Source of the DNA: Phyto melanocephala
Taxonomy: Eukaryota > Arthropoda > Insecta > Diptera > Rhinophoridae
Length of the DNA: 64,000 nucleotides
Reading direction: 5' to 3'
Assembly: GCA_941918925.1 (NCBI GenBank)
Contig: OW799233.1
Coordinates: 46,213,341-46,277,340 of the forward strand
Shown: piece by piece, positions 1-11,558 of the stretch
Layout: every line of letters starts with the position of its first letter
Numbering within the stretch: position 1 is the stretch's first letter
The notes under the pieces: generated by a model
Databases searched by the model: none
Seen by the model: the letters and a program-made list of their open reading frames with translations, nothing else
What the model was told of the DNA's origin: nothing
Translations under genes and position numbers: made by a program

Positions 1-308
1 GACTAAAGAGATGGTAAAAACAACCATTTTATTTTTCATTTAAACACATGCATATGGTAGAGTAAGCCAGCCTTACATTATGATGTATACAGTAGATCCA
101 CTCTAAACGCGCATTTTTAAGTAAATCAAATATAACGAGACCTCGAATGAATGCTTTAAAAAAGCATTATATAAAGTTTGTTTATTACGTATAAAAGAAT
201 TAAATAAAATCACTAAATTTGCATAATTTTATAAAAATTTGAGTGTTAACCAGAAAAGATTTTGTTTTTCTTTTAATAACAAATAAAAAGTTTAATATTA
301 AAAATATA
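1..308. other. AT-rich non-coding DNA, nothing recognised
   Basis: No open reading frame of note and no recognisable repeat. The last base (A) is the left flank of a Helitron that starts at 309. Confidence 0.6.
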
Positions 309-328
309 TCTATATATATAAAAGTGAA

Positions 329-359
<31 letters not shown>

Positions 360-976
360 TAGCTATAGACTCCGGAACTGTAAAACCGATCGGATTCAAA
401 CTTTGGCAAGTTGTTGTACACATTCCAGGGAGTGTTTTAGAGTTTTAGCTACTTGCACTTGACCGATTTTTCTGAAACTTTGCACACATATCGAGCTGTC
501 ATGACTAAATAATTTCGTGATAAGAAATGTGGGCGGGGCCACGCCCCTAAAAAAGTTCTAATTTTGAGGTACTTGCGACCGAACTTTGCACACATATTGA
601 GCTGTCATGACTTTATAATTTCGTGACTAGAAAAGTGAGCAGGGCCACGCCCATTAAAAAAAGGTAAAATTTTTAGGTACTTCATAAATATTGAGTTGTC
701 ATGACTATACAATTTCTTGATTAGAAAATTGGGCAGTGTCACGCCCATAAAAAAAATTATTATTTTCAGCTACTTGAACTTCACCGATTTTTCTGAAACT
801 TTGCACACATATTGAGCAGTCATGACTGTACAGTTTTGTGATTGGAAAAGTGGGTAGTGCCACGCTCATTAAAAAAAATTTTAAATTTTTAGCTTTTTGA
901 ACTTGATATTCAATTTAAATTCAGAATGCATTTTTATTCATTAAGGGGCAAAGCAACGCGCGCCGGGCTTTTCTGG
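309..976 (+). mobile_element. Non-autonomous Helitron, copy 1
   Basis: The element begins TCTATATATATA followed by AAAGTGAAACTCTG and a GT run, and ends GCGCGCCGGG...CTGG. Its neighbours are A on the left and T on the right. Helitrons are known for 5'-TC, 3'-CTRR, insertion between A and T, and no target duplication, and four other copies in this window show the same ends and flanks. Inside are four tandem units of roughly 95-125 bp. Each carries a GC-rich dyad of the type GGGCGGGGCCACGCCC plus a conserved CTGAAACTTTGCACACAT block. There is no coding capacity, so it depends on a Rep/helicase encoded elsewhere. Confidence 0.75.
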
Positions 977-2287
977 TTTTATAAAAAAAAAGTGTTTCTT
1001 AATTTAGAACTTTATTGCAGCGCTTGCACAAGTATTTTATTTATTTATTAATAAATAATTTAAATTGATGTCTTTATTAAAGTCCATTGTGATTAGTATA
1101 AATGAATTGTTTTTATCAATAATCAAAATCAAAACTACCTATAAATTTGAAAACACTCCAAAGATGGCCTGTCTTAAGCAGGAAATACTGTAGTCCTTTT
1201 TGTTTACCTTTTTTTATATTTATGCTGCATACAATACAGGGGTTTTTTTTTTCTTTCAATGCCTACTCTAGGGCGCTTTCCTTGTGTTCTTTTTTCCATG
1301 CGGCAGAAAGATGACAAGTTTTGTTTGTATAAGTATGACAGCCACATATACAGGTTTGTTATTTAAAAAACAAAAAACGGTAAATAAATATAAGCGGGTG
1401 TAAAAAAAGCAAAACAAAAAGGAAACAAGATGAAAAGAAACACCTGACAAATAAAATCGAGGCTTTTAGGTCATTTCAACTAAAGCTAACGGGGATTGCT
1501 TTTTTTTCTCATTTATTTTCAGATTTTTAAATGAAACACACACATACACACACAAACATTTAAAAATACAAACATGTACACCAAGCTAAGGCAGTCTGAG
1601 AAGGTTGATGAACTAATTTAGATTTCGTATTTGATGAATAGCAACCACAGCAATAACAGCAGTTTTTGTGGGTTTAATTTTAAAAGACTTTTCAAATTTG
1701 CCTCTTATGCCTGGTGCACATGTAAGTATATGATGAGGTACTACTACACGACAGATTGGAGCAAAAAGAGTAAAAAAAGAAAATCACTGCATCATTAAAC
1801 CTATACAAGGGTTAAACCTTCATCGGTATGAGTAAGTGTACTGCTACATACACGAGTACAGTATGTATGTGTGTGTGTGTGTGCATAAAAATACCTCTAT
1901 GCATGCTATGACTCTGATTTTTTCTATAAATATACGGTATTATTTGCACTCACTCTCTATACATAAAATTAGGGTAAATAAACACAACACATTTAGGGCA
2001 ACAGCAAACAGGTTTTCATCATTAACTTACTCTCATGCAAACAAATACTACACTACACTGCACTAGAGTCTAAATTACACATTATAATGAAGAAAATTCA
2101 ATCTGATACAAGAACTTTTAGTTAAAAAATTTGTTACAGAGAAACTAATCAGAATGCTGTCTCGGCTGTGCTGAAACTCACATACCCTTTCAAAATGTTT
2201 AGCTTTAAATTTGGCCATTTCTAAATTAAGATGGGCATTTTCTAAATTAAATTCAGTATAAAACTTAAAAATCAGTGAAGATATACA
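977..2287. other. Non-coding, AT-rich; short (TG)n at about 1867-1883
   Basis: No transposase, RT or exon-like frame was recognised. There is a short TG microsatellite near 1867-1883 and A/C-rich runs near 1530-1560. Short frames on either strand have no recognisable sequence. Confidence 0.5.
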
Positions 2288-2592
2288 AGCCATCACTTTG
2301 TTAATGGAATGCGTTGCCGCTGTTGTCAAAATAATTATTACTTATACCCTACGCGAGATAAACTAAATGAGAATTATCAAAAGTTATGCATTCGAATGGC
2401 TTCTAGCTAATTTCCAATAAGAAATTGTATTATGTGTGTATCTAAGCAAATGTCTGAAACTAAGTGCCTACGTATCACATTATAAATCAAGTCATTATTA
2501 AAATACTTCTTTGTAAGACAGACGATATGTAATGGTCAATGAAAAGTATTTTGTTTAGTAAGAGCAAGTCATTACCTAGTCTTTGCTGGGGA
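2288..2592 (-). mobile_element. Truncated copy of the CCCAGCA-ended repeat
   Basis: The reverse complement of this stretch aligns by eye almost end to end with 24555-24850. Shared blocks include TAATGACTTG, CATATCGTCTGTCTTAC, ACATTTGCTTAGATACACAC and TTTTGACAACAG. The end at 2584-2592 (TGCTGGGGA on the plus strand) corresponds to the CCCAGCA terminus of the longer copy, and similarity stops near 2288. It directly abuts the 3' end of a decayed LINE reading frame, which suggests insertion at or near the end of that LINE. Confidence 0.65.
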
Positions 2593-3650
2593 CTTAGTGG
2601 AAAATTGTATCCAAACACGAGCAGAATGTATATCAGACTGCCACTCTGACCCTAGACATTGATGTTGGGGTGAAATGATGTCTCGGTTACATGGCGATTG
2701 GAAAAAGCGTATTTCGTCAAATTTATATTTGGGAGTTTGTAGATTTAGTATGTTTTGTGGAAATATGAGAGCACGAATTTGCATCAGACTCTCCAGGGAG
2801 ACTCTATAAAGACTAGTGAAGACAAAAGAAACATGATAAAACCTGTTCAGTTCATATATTTCATAATATTATTGAACAATACATTCAGTTTCCGTTCACT
2901 ATCTGTGTGACAACTTTCGAAAAGTTCAAACTCGTACAATAGAGACGGGACCGGATATGTTTTAGCCAGCGAAATTCCTATTCATAAAGGCATAAAATAT
3001 TGTGTAGGCCAAAGAGAAAATTGTAAAAATGTTTGACCAATCAGTTCACGTGATTAGTCTACGTTAATCTGTTATTGAAAAATACTCCAAGATTTTTCGC
3101 TCTGTTAACAATTTAAATTTTCTCCCCATTTCAAAAGAGTGTTTTTGGAAATGAGAAGATCTAAACTTTTTCTACATATTACGATGGATTTAGATTTATG
3201 CGGATAGCACTAGCCCAAAGATGGATTATGTTTCAATTTTTATTTAACTAATGCAATATTTTAAACTGAGCTTCTTTAAGTAGGTTGCATATCATATGCA
3301 TTTAAGTGGACTTGGCAATTAAAAAGTTTTTCTGACAAATCATTTGCATATAAGGAAAAAAAGAGTGACCCTAAAATAGATCCGTGAGGAACTCTTCAAA
3401 AAGTTATAAGCTCTCAAACCAAACGTTATTCACAAATACTGATTGTGTGCGGGCTAAAAGATCTTAAAAAAGTTTTTCAATTTCCCAATGAGTATATCAT
3501 GGTCTACCCTATCAAGTGCCTTAGAGCGATCCAATAATACTCAAATGTTAATGTCATCATTTTTAAATCCTTTCCGTATATTCTCACTTACTTAAATAAG
3601 AGCTGTTATACAACTATGACTATGGCAAATTTTATCTGTTTGTACAAGAG
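2593..3650 (-). pseudogene. Decayed jockey-like LINE, reverse transcriptase and C-terminus
   Basis: Reading right to left on the minus strand, broken frames give the RT signature of a non-LTR retrotransposon in order. DRSKALDRVDHDIL (palm motif A region) lies near 3545-3500, VPHGSILGS near 3395-3370, and YAND, in place of the YADD catalytic box, near 3350. A longer open frame at 2784-2593 continues with MQIRALIFPQ and TPKYKFDEIRFF, which resembles the C-terminal part of jockey-like ORF2 proteins. Stops and frameshifts interrupt it throughout, and the first catalytic Asp pair has become A-N-D, so it is dead. The 5' half (endonuclease) is missing. The family assignment rests on motif order only. 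Confidence 0.65.
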
Positions 3651-4035
3651 TTTTTCTTAAACTTTTGAAATAAGATAGAAATAGATATGGGTCTGGTCTA
3701 TATTCACCATTTGATTATGGCACAACTTTTGCATGTTTTCAGATACATAGATGACGATGTAATACTATTAAACAAAGAGGTAACACACGATAGAATTAAG
3801 GGCAAAAATTTCAGATGAATATTGTCACTTTCTACTGCATTTGATTTATCAGAGAGCATGTAGACATAACTTTATTACTTCACTTACACGTTAAAAAGAT
3901 AAAAAAGGAGTATAAAACAAGTAAGAGTGCCATATTCGGCTGTGTCAAAGATAAAATCCTTCACCATTTTGTTTATAGGTACATATATTAACTTTACCTT
4001 AATATACATTGTCTAGATTTTAAATTAAAGGGTGC
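3651..4035. other. Non-coding; holds a 5' end of the GCGCTATATTCGG dispersed repeat
   Basis: At 3918-3960 the words ACAAGTAAGAGTGCCATATTC and a CCTTCACC echo match the left end of the dispersed repeat seen complete at 21077 and 60588. Nothing else was recognised. Confidence 0.45.
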
Positions 4036-4345
4036 CTAATGAAAGCTACTAACAAAAAAACGTAATAACTTTTTTTTCTTGTGTAGCCAACATTTTCCAT
4101 TTTTACTTTGTAGATTGATATTTAATTTAACAAAAATGAAGAATTGGGACAACGAAATAATTTGGATAGAGCGCCGCTTTAATGCTTTAGAGTCAGTAGT
4201 TTCCGTCCAAAGAGAATATGAGCAAAGAATTCGGCGCACTCTTCCTAGCAGATGGACTATAATGAGGCTTGTGAATAATTTTTCCGAACGTGGCACAATA
4301 GCAAAAAGGATTTATCATCGACAGACTAGAGATCCTTGATGTAAA
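4036..4345 (+). pseudogene. Mariner (DD41D-type) transposase, N-terminal HTH fragment
   Basis: Coding similarity runs from about 4136 to 4339: WDNEIIWIERRFNALESVV, then VQREYEQRIRR, LPSRWTIMRLVNNFSERGT. This is the DNA-binding helix-turn-helix half of the same transposase family whose catalytic halves lie at 10.1, 36.1, 43.5, 57.0 and 63.0 kb. The frame stops at 4339 and is followed by a poly-A/poly-T stretch, so the catalytic domain is missing. It is a relic with no activity expected. Confidence 0.6.
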
Positions 4346-4454
4346 TACCAAAAAAAAAAAAAAATTTTTTTTTGGTAAAAAATTGCCTATAACTTTGCGG
4401 ACTAGTGAGAGATTTTTCTAAAGTTTCATACAGATAGTTTTTGATGTACGTATA

Positions 4455-4954
4455 TCTATATATATAAAAGTGAAACTCTGTGTGTGTGTGTGTGTTAGCT
4501 ATAGACTCCGAAACTGTAAAACCGATCGGACTCAAACTTTGGCAAGTTGTTGTACACATACCAGGGAGTGTTTATGGGTGGAAAAAAGTGGGCGGGGCCA
4601 CGCCCATAAAAACTAGTTATCAGTTTTAGCTACTTGCGCTTGACCGATTTTTCTGAAACTTTGCACACATATCGAGCTGTCATGACTAAATAATTTTGTA
4701 ATAAGAAAAGTGGGCAGAGCCACGCCCATAAAAAATAGGTATTATTTTGAGGTACTTGCACTGGACCGATTATTCTGAAACTTTGCACACATATTGAGCT
4801 GTTATGACTTTACAATTTCGTGATTAGAAAAGTGGGCAATGACACGCCCATAAAAAAAATTATAATATTTAGGTTTTTGCACTTGATATTCAATTAAAAT
4901 TCAGAATGCATTTCAATTCATTAAGGGGCGTAGCAACGCGCCGGGTTTGGCTAG
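4455..4954 (+). mobile_element. Non-autonomous Helitron, copy 2
   Basis: Starts TCTATATATATAAAAG after an A and ends CTAG before a T. It keeps the 3' subterminal mini-hairpin GCGT-AGCA-ACGC. It has three internal units about 121 bp apart, each headed by a GC dyad (near 4590, 4711 and 4833). It is shorter than copy 1 because it has fewer units. It has no coding capacity. Confidence 0.8.
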
Positions 4955-5019
4955 TGGTATATATAAATAGTGAAAAGGTGTTCTTGGGTATTATTTTTAT
5001 TTATTTTTAGAGGTAAAAA

Positions 5020-5215
5020 TAGAAGAAAAAAGTGGTTTTATTTGCTCAAATCTCAAACGGACATCAGTCGACTTTTGTATTCATAAGCTTTCGGAAAGTG
5101 CAGTCGAAAATAAATATTGTAGAAATAACAAAAAGATTGACAAAGCTATGTATATGTACCCTTGGCTGTACAGGTGAAGGGTATACACAGTTAACAAGGA
5201 CATTAGGAAAATTGG
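5020..5215 (+). repeat. Right-end remnant of the TGTGAAGGGTATA dispersed repeat
   Basis: CATAAGCTTTC, ATTGTAGAAAT, TGACAAAGCTATG and the closing GTGAAGGGTATA occur in the same order as in the 3' part of the full copies at 21077-22010 and 60588-61389. It is diverged and lacks the left half. An isolated ATACCCCATGGTAAAGGGTAT dyad at about 5370-5390 may be a further scrap. Confidence 0.5.
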
Positions 5216-6093
5216 TTATTTATTATTTAAGCCGATTTTATTATTTTTGAATACCAAAATTATCCAAAATTTTTTTTAAATATTGACACAACGTACGAAT
5301 CCATAGGCCATCTGTAGGCTGCAGAAACTTTATTGCAACTAACTCAAAGAAACACATAGAAACTTTTATATACCCCATGGTAAAGGGTATCAGAAATAGG
5401 TGTAAGAAAAAATACAAGAAAACTACTAAAGTGAAACTGTGTATTTTTTCCTCACATCATACTAAGACCGTTTGTGTGTAGATGAGTAGTCTAGATGTGA
5501 ATGTATATAAGAATTGGTTTCTTGTGACTGAATACGTTTATATAAGTATGTAAACCTATAAAATTTTTAAGCATCGGACGTTTTGTTTTGGTATTTAAAG
5601 AGATAAAAAAAAAAAAAGCTTCAAATGCCAGTTTATGGTTGGTCATGTACACATATTTTAATGTTACTTTTTTCCCCCTTTTTTACACATACATACATGG
5701 CTGCAAGTGTATATGTGTGCTGGTTAGCCATTAAATATGCAAGTGGTTGGTTAAGTAGTGAAAGTATAAAAATAACCGGAACAGAATTTTCAGCCTCTCT
5801 CTTCCTCTCTCTCTCTACATGTATAAGTTTGTATGTATGTACAAACAATGTATGTTAGTGTAATTTGTAAACGAACATACATGCATATGCACATACTTAT
5901 AAAACATGTATTTTAAGGCATAATGAGACAAAATTTGGATGAGATTGTACCATTATTTTAATGTCGCCTTTAAATTATCTGCATAATTGTCTTATGGTTA
6001 GGGGGGAACCTGTATTTTAGGTTAATTTAAAGTCATGCCTAAATATTTAAATATTTAATAAATATTTGTGAAATCTTCCATTAATTTTTGATT
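5216..6093. other. Non-coding, nothing recognised
   Basis: AT-rich with a short TCTC run near 5796-5815. Small overlapping frames on both strands near 5625-5858 have no recognisable composition or homology and look like chance. Confidence 0.5.
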
Positions 6094-6317
6094 AGGTTAG
6101 GTTGAAAAGGAGGGGCTCTTAAAGCCCAAACCCACGACAGGTATACGCTTATGCCCAATTGGCATGTTGTGCGCTCCATATGGACAGAATAGTTAGAATA
6201 GAAAAAGAATAGAAGAGAAAGAGAAGCAGACCAGTCCAGAGTCTGTGGCGGGAATAGAACCCGCAACCTCCAAACTAACAGACCAGCACACTACTAACCA
6301 AGCCATCGGGGCATTGA
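6094..6317 (-). mobile_element. tRNA-derived SINE, full-length-looking copy
   Basis: Read on the minus strand it starts TGCCCCGATGGCTTGG and has a tRNA-like head. An A-box-like TGGCTTGGTTAG is followed about 40 bp later by a B box, GGTTCTATTCC. Next come a CT-rich middle and a unique body with CCTGTCGTGGGTTTGGGC, and it ends in a tail of CCTAA repeats. Other copies or parts lie at 8974-9067, 12962-13107 and 30785-30908. Pol III SINEs of this design borrow a LINE reverse transcriptase for mobility. The anticodon-loop position reads CTGTTAG, compatible with an Asn-type tRNA, but this is weak. Confidence 0.75.
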
Positions 6318-6711
6318 TTAACTAATGTTTTAATTTCTTCAGGCATTAGTTGTCACTTTAAAAATTTTCTTTTTCTAAAGAAATTAAATTGTGGTAGTAA
6401 AAGAATAATCAAAAGAAGTATATTTTTACGTTTTCAAAACCAGCTACAATTTTGTCGTCAGCCATCTTTGTTCAAAGATTAGGTGTTTGATATAAATATC
6501 ATCTATTTAACTTCTAAGTTTTCAATTAACTGAATTTGTTAACTATTATATTGCATTTTCATATTTTCTTACCACATGGAGCTAGAGTGCAGTTTGCCAA
6601 TAGTAAACATTTTTATACCCTTCACACGATAGTGTAAAAGTCCTACATACTTGTAATTATGGAGGTCCTGCAATAAAAATATTGCCAAATACACGGCGAC
6701 CTATTTTTCTA

Positions 6712-7090
6712 CCCTTCACACAGTGCAAAAGGGTATATATAGGTTTGTCATTCCGTGTGAAATTTCTACAATTTTCCGACCCAATAAAGTATATATTTTC
6801 TGAATGCTTATGAATAGGGGAGTCGATTAAGCTCTGTCAGTCTGTCCGTCTGACCGTCTGTCCGTGTGTATGTTGAAATCAACTTTTTGAAGCCCCCCGA
6901 CATAGGTTGGACCCGGGTAAGGTATTAAAATATCAGAAATATTCGGGAGTAGATCGGTATTGAAAATCAGAAACATCGATATATAAACAACTGAGATATG
7001 AGCAAAAAACCGCGGCCACCTCGTTTTTTTTAACACAACATACAATAACAACACACATACATACAAACGTGGTATACTGGTTAAAGAAAT
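6712..7090 (-). repeat. Dispersed repeat (TGTGAAGGGTATA family), inverted partial copy
   Basis: The reverse complement matches the right half of 21077-22010 and 60588-61389. It includes TGCTCATATCTCAGTTGTTTA, the GGGGGCTTCAAAAAGTTGA block, CACACGGACAG, ATAAGCATTCAGAAAATATA, and the terminal GCACTGTGTGAAGGGTA. A second short end (TACCCTTCACACGATAGTG) lies at 6618-6640, so the border may be complex. Small frames in it (for example 6827-7117 minus) recur only because the repeat recurs. Confidence 0.65.
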
Positions 7091-8194
7091 CGTTCGCAAT
7101 TGCATAAAACTTGCCACATCAAGAATTTTTTAGGATATTTTTACTGTTTTCTGGTGCTAAACTTATCCTCAATATAACCTCGAGCCTTAGAAACATACAA
7201 ATTTTGACGCGGAAGCTGTAAAAAATTAGCCAGTACAAAAGTTTTGTTTACCCATTATACATTTGTATTTTAATGTTAAATTTTATTTTAATTTCCGTGC
7301 TCTATTTATCGCTTCTAATTTTGTTTGTATTATTTTTGTCTGGAACTTTTTGGACCAAATAGTCAAGAGCACTGAGCTAATCGCGCTGCTTTTCTATGTT
7401 TGGAGCACTTTTCGGTATGTTTCATATTTTCTTGGCCTTCCCAATGTTATGAGTACTTTTTTTCCTTACCGAACCAGATATCCTATTAATGATTAAATTT
7501 TCCTTATTCTGTTTAATCTCCTCTCCCTGGAAGCAGTTCGATCGTACACCTTTTATTCTTTGGCCAACTTTTTGTAGGACTAATTTGTATCTATTTTTTT
7601 TTTGCAAATTTTAATAATTTAAGCACGCACTTAATTTTCGTCATTTTTGTTAATCGAACAACAAATCGATATAATTGTCATTAAAAATAATAACTGACAT
7701 AGTTTTCAAAGATAACTATATCGAAACAAAATAAATATTGCTTCAAAAAAAGTTAAGAGACAAGATTAAAAATAAGATTAACATTTTTTCGACTTCGCTC
7801 CTTAGCTTTGTCCTAATTTAAGCCTCACTTAGATGACGATAAGGATCTAAAAAAGTTTCACAATATTTGTTATTTAAGTTTTTAATTTTGTTTTAAATAT
7901 ACGATTTTTTAAATTAATTATTAAAAACAGTATTGTAGCGATGCTAGGCTAGACAATTTTCATGCACACACTTTTGTGATGCAGCAAAACTGTGCTCAAG
8001 TAGAGAAAAGATCCCATTACTTTAGTTTATTAAACAAGTGTTTAACCTAGCGATACTTGACAATATCAATTGTTCATTGCCGAGTAATTTATATATAAAA
8101 ATTTTTAGTACTACAGAGCATCAAAATACTTGAGTTTGTTTTTCTAATTGCCGAACAATAACATAGGTTAGTGCGCATCTCAGCCGACTAGGGG
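7091..8194. other. Non-coding, nothing recognised
   Basis: AT-rich sequence without recognisable coding or repeat structure. Short frames at 7263-7496 (+) and 7422-7607 (-) overlap one another and look random. Confidence 0.45.
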
Positions 8195-8720
8195 CAAACG
8201 AAGGTGGCTTAACTAAGAACAAATGTAGAGTGATGATGGAAACAAGCAGCAGTATTCTGAGGTTGGGGATGCACAATTAGGTGGTAAAAAGAGTGCAAAT
8301 GCCGTACTAGCCGTTTAACTAACAGCCGCATTGAGAATAACGTCTGCACAGTGTCAGGAGCTGCAGCACTCGGTCTCAGGATAACAAAGCGATGGAAGAT
8401 ATTTCTCAAAAAGCGGGAAAATACTTTGCAGCCAGGGAAGGATAGGCGTGAAACCTTGCAAGCCTGCCAGGCAAGATAACAGCAGAGACTAAAGCTAAAC
8501 TCCATCCACGCCTTGAAAATTTGATTGGAATAACAACAGGTGAGGTAAACTATTAGCTAACCCAAATCATCACAAAGCACGCATACTTCCAAAAGCATCT
8601 TCATAAAGTTGGTAAAAGCGGCACACTCTACCGCCTATACGAGGAGGGCGATTAGAATGATGACACTGAACACACTTTTTTAATGTGTTAAAGGGGGTTT
8701 TTAGTCGGCATGCCTTTGGT
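8195..8720 (+). pseudogene. Decayed LINE, ORF2 C-terminal region
   Basis: Frames broken by stops and indels give, in order: GANEGGLTKNKCRVMME, TVSGAAALGL, RRETLQACQAR, TKAKLHPRLENLIG, GEVNYXLTQIITKHAYFQ, LHKVGKSGTLYRLYEEGD and DDTEHTFLMC. This order is the C-terminal tail of R1/LOA-like non-LTR ORF2 proteins, where an Asp-Thr-Glu-His motif belongs to a C-terminal zinc-binding region. The upstream Cys residues of that region are lost here. The RT domain is absent. About 250 bp downstream lies the same tail sequence that ends the SINE, so this LINE may be the SINE's partner. Confidence 0.6.
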
Positions 8721-8973
8721 GCATGAAAAATCTGAATTTCTACCTCCTTACCCGAAAAAAAAACAACAACATAAGCACAGGCAGTGCTTTCAGTATGTAG
8801 TGTGAAAGCGGTATAAGCACGCATCGTATTACTTTCATTTTTCTCTTTTCCCAAAACATATTCTAAGTACCTTTTAATACGAACCCAATTAGAATAAGTA
8901 CTTAGCATTGAACTAGTCCGATATATATGGGAAATTATGATTATGGTTTTAAATTGGGAATTCCGGTTCCCAC
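8721..8973 (+). other. Probable LINE 3' UTR between LINE relic and SINE-like tail
   Basis: Continues from the LINE C-terminus at 8720. It has no clear frame of its own and ends in the palindromic GGGAATTCCGGTTCCC just before the SINE-like tail. Reading it as LINE 3' UTR is inference from position. Confidence 0.35.
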
Positions 8974-9067
8974 ATGGAGCGCACAGCATGCCAACTGGGC
9001 ACAAGTGTATACCTGTCGTGGGTTTGGGCTTTTAGTGCCCCTCCTTTTCAACCTAACCTAACCTAAC
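8974..9067 (+). mobile_element. SINE/LINE shared 3' tail
   Basis: ATGGAGCGCACAGCATGCCA through CCTGTCGTGGGTTTGGGC to CCTCCTTTTCAACCTAACC matches the 3' body and tail of the SINE at 6094-6317. Here it lacks the tRNA-like head and instead follows LINE-like sequence. The tail has three CCTAA repeats. Confidence 0.65.
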
Positions 9068-10080
9068 ATCACTATAGGACTGCTAAATAGCATATAATAT
9101 TTTCATATTATTTAAACAATAAAATAATTTTAAGAATTTAATTAATCATTGTTATTCCACCAACGTTGAAGGGTAGAGGTGTTAAGAGCAGCTTCGTATC
9201 TAAATAAATATTTCAGCTTCCTAACGGAGCTACAATAAAAAAGCAAACATTTTTCATTTCATATTAATTACACCGTATTAAAATTTTTGTGTATTTAAAA
9301 AACTTTTATATAAAATTTTACCTCTGCCGTTATAACAACAAATGACAATTACATGTTCAGGTATCAGAATGTACATAATTGTTGTTTTATATAAAAACAA
9401 AAAAGCATGTTTTGTGTTTTTCGCCACCACAACATCGGAAATAATTAAGTAATTCAAACATATTTTTACAGGCTCTCAAATGTGGTTTCAAATTTAATTA
9501 CAGAATTTTCATTATCAAAAACACAAAAAGAAAAAAATTGCAAATGCAACATGTTTTATTAATTTAAATGAACACAATTAAAATACTTTTCCACTCATTG
9601 ATAGTTGTAAATAGACAAATAAAAATGATTTTATTTAATAATATTATAATAAACATAAACTTTATTATTTTATTTAGTATTAACGTTTTTTCTTCTATAA
9701 ATATTTAATTGAATCAACGAAACCCAGCCAAACATTGCAAAATGCATATAAGTATCCATGTATGTATGTATGTTCAAACATTTGCATTTACGCGGTAGTG
9801 AAAAGTAAAGTACATTAAGTGCAGCATATTTATAGGCCACTAAGTTAATTAGTATTTGCATGAAATATATACAATTTGTGTTGTATTCTTCATAATCATT
9901 ATTTGAATATAAAGGGTTCGCCATCTAACGTTTTTTTTCAACTAGTGCTTATTTCGTGGATGGTATTACTTAGCTCATGTCTGATTTATATGAGTTTTAT
10001 CCTTTCGCTGAACGAATATGGTTGTGTATACGCTTGATTAACGCTTCGCTAAGTGGGCCTGCGATCGACTTTCAAAAGAC
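9068..10080. other. Non-coding, nothing recognised
   Basis: AT-rich. No transposon end, exon or RNA gene was recognised. The frame at 9670-9924 (-) shows no recognisable motif. Confidence 0.45.
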
Positions 10081-10084
10081 ACCG

Positions 10085-10745
10085 ATTTTGCCAAAAAAAA
10101 ATCATCTTTTCAGATGAAGCTCATTTTGATCTTGGAGGGTATGTAAACAGGCAAAAAAGCCGATACACCCAAAAAGAGTAACTGTTTGGTGCGGATTTTG
10201 GTCCAAAAGGCATAATTGGGCCATTTTTCTTCGAAAATGAGCAAGAAGTGGCAGTTACAGTCAATGGCGATCGTTATCGAGCCATGTTGAACGAATTTTT
10301 GTTCACAAAAATTGAAGAGGAGGATATTGGCAACATTTGGTTTTAACAGGACGGCGCTACGTGCCTCACAGCCGAAGCTACACTCGATGTTTTGCGCCCT
10401 GTTTTTGAAGATCGCATTATCAGCCGCAGAGCTGATGTTGTTTGGCCACCTCGGAGCTGCGATTGTGCACCGTTGGACTATTATTTGTGGGGTGCCGTCA
10501 AAGATAAGTTTTACGCCAACAAGCCAGATACACTTGACGCTTTAAAGGATTATATTCGAGAAGCCATTGGTGAAATACAGCTGCACACAATCGATAATGT
10601 GCTTAAAAATTGAACCGATCGTGTAGGCTGCTGCATGGCCAGCCGAGGCAGCCATTTGAATAAAAAAATAAATTTGAAAAAATATTCAGTAGTTTTTTTT
10701 AAAGCATTTTCAAAAAAAAATGTATTTGGCGGACCCTTTATTAAG
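10085..10745 (+). pseudogene. Mariner DD41D transposase, catalytic-domain relic
   Basis: It encodes IFSDEAHFDLGGYVNRQ (first Asp), then VTVWCGFW, VTVNGDRYRAML, and then WFXQDGATC with the second catalytic Asp kept but the preceding Gln turned into a stop. It continues through WPPRSCDCAPLDYYLWGAV with the third Asp. Counting residues from QDGA to PLD gives 41 between them, the DD41D spacing of a basal mariner subfamily known from tephritid flies. A frameshift after the first motif and stops break the frame. The N-terminal DNA-binding half is missing. The C-terminal stretch DTLDALKDYIREAIGEIQ and a degenerate end are present. Confidence 0.75.
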
Positions 10746-10841
10746 TAAAAAAAATTTATTTTTTTTCATAAAATATATATTTAAATATTATATTTGTTAT
10801 GGTAGATGCGAATGTTGTTGCTGTTTAATTAAAACTGAATA

Positions 10842-11558
10842 ATGCTCGGCGCACAATTGGGACGAACGACGAATTTCGCCCAACACGACGAACTCTTCGG
10901 TAAAAATTCGTTGTGCAAATTCGTCGTGTGAAGCACAACAACGACGAAAAACTTACATCTTTTATAGTTGATAAAATTGTTAAGTGTTTGTGCAAAGCAA
11001 AAACAAAAATAATCGAAGAATTTAATTTTTTGTGAAACTCAACAAAACAATAAATATAATTTCCGTAATAATAAAAACTTGTTTACGTATAAACAAACAT
11101 TTGCAAAGAATGTCGTGGGTACGTGCATTAAACAATAACACAAATTTTGCTTGTGTATAACAGCTAATAGTGTGACCATATGAAAAAAAGATCACTTAAA
11201 AAACCTAAACATTTGCAAAAACACAAATAAAAACAAATTTTTGTACTTAATTTTTTTATACTTATTTTAAATAAAAAAAAAAAAAAAAACAATAATTAAA
11301 GAAAAAACTAACTTTATTTTCTTAAAAAGTTGAGATGTAAACCCAAATTTAATAAAAAATGGTCACCTTGTATCAATTTGTTCGTCGTTCGCCGGCGTAA
11401 GAAATAGAAATAAATCTAATGCAGAGTTCGCCGCGTATAGCGAACTTCGACTGACGCCACAATTGTATGCATTCTCATATACACAAATGTGTTTTATTTT
11501 TGATGACGAATATTCGTGACGAAAAATTCGTCGTTCTTCCCAATTGTGCGCCTAGCAT
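10842..11558. mobile_element. MITE with about 35-bp TIRs and TA target duplication
   Basis: The left end ATGCTCGGCGCACAATTGGG and the right end, reverse-complemented (ATGCTAGGCGCACAATTGGG), match with only two differences over about 35 bp. The TIRs are flanked on both sides by TA. The subterminal regions hold many copies of CGACGAA/TTCGTCG in both orientations, while the middle is AT-rich with poly-A. There is no coding capacity. The TA duplication suggests mobilisation by a Tc1/mariner-like enzyme, but the TIRs were not matched to the DD41D copies. Confidence 0.75.

Noticed and set aside
308..360. Independent GT microsatellite
   Set aside because: It is the 5' segment of the Helitron and is found at the same place in other copies.
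6240..6317. True tRNA gene
   Set aside because: It has A- and B-box-like words but no matched acceptor stem, continues into a SINE body and exists in several degenerate copies.
9051..9067. Telomeric TTAGG-type repeat
   Set aside because: There are only three CCTAA units, at the end of a SINE-like tail. Flies lack canonical TTAGG telomeres, and this is a retroelement tail.
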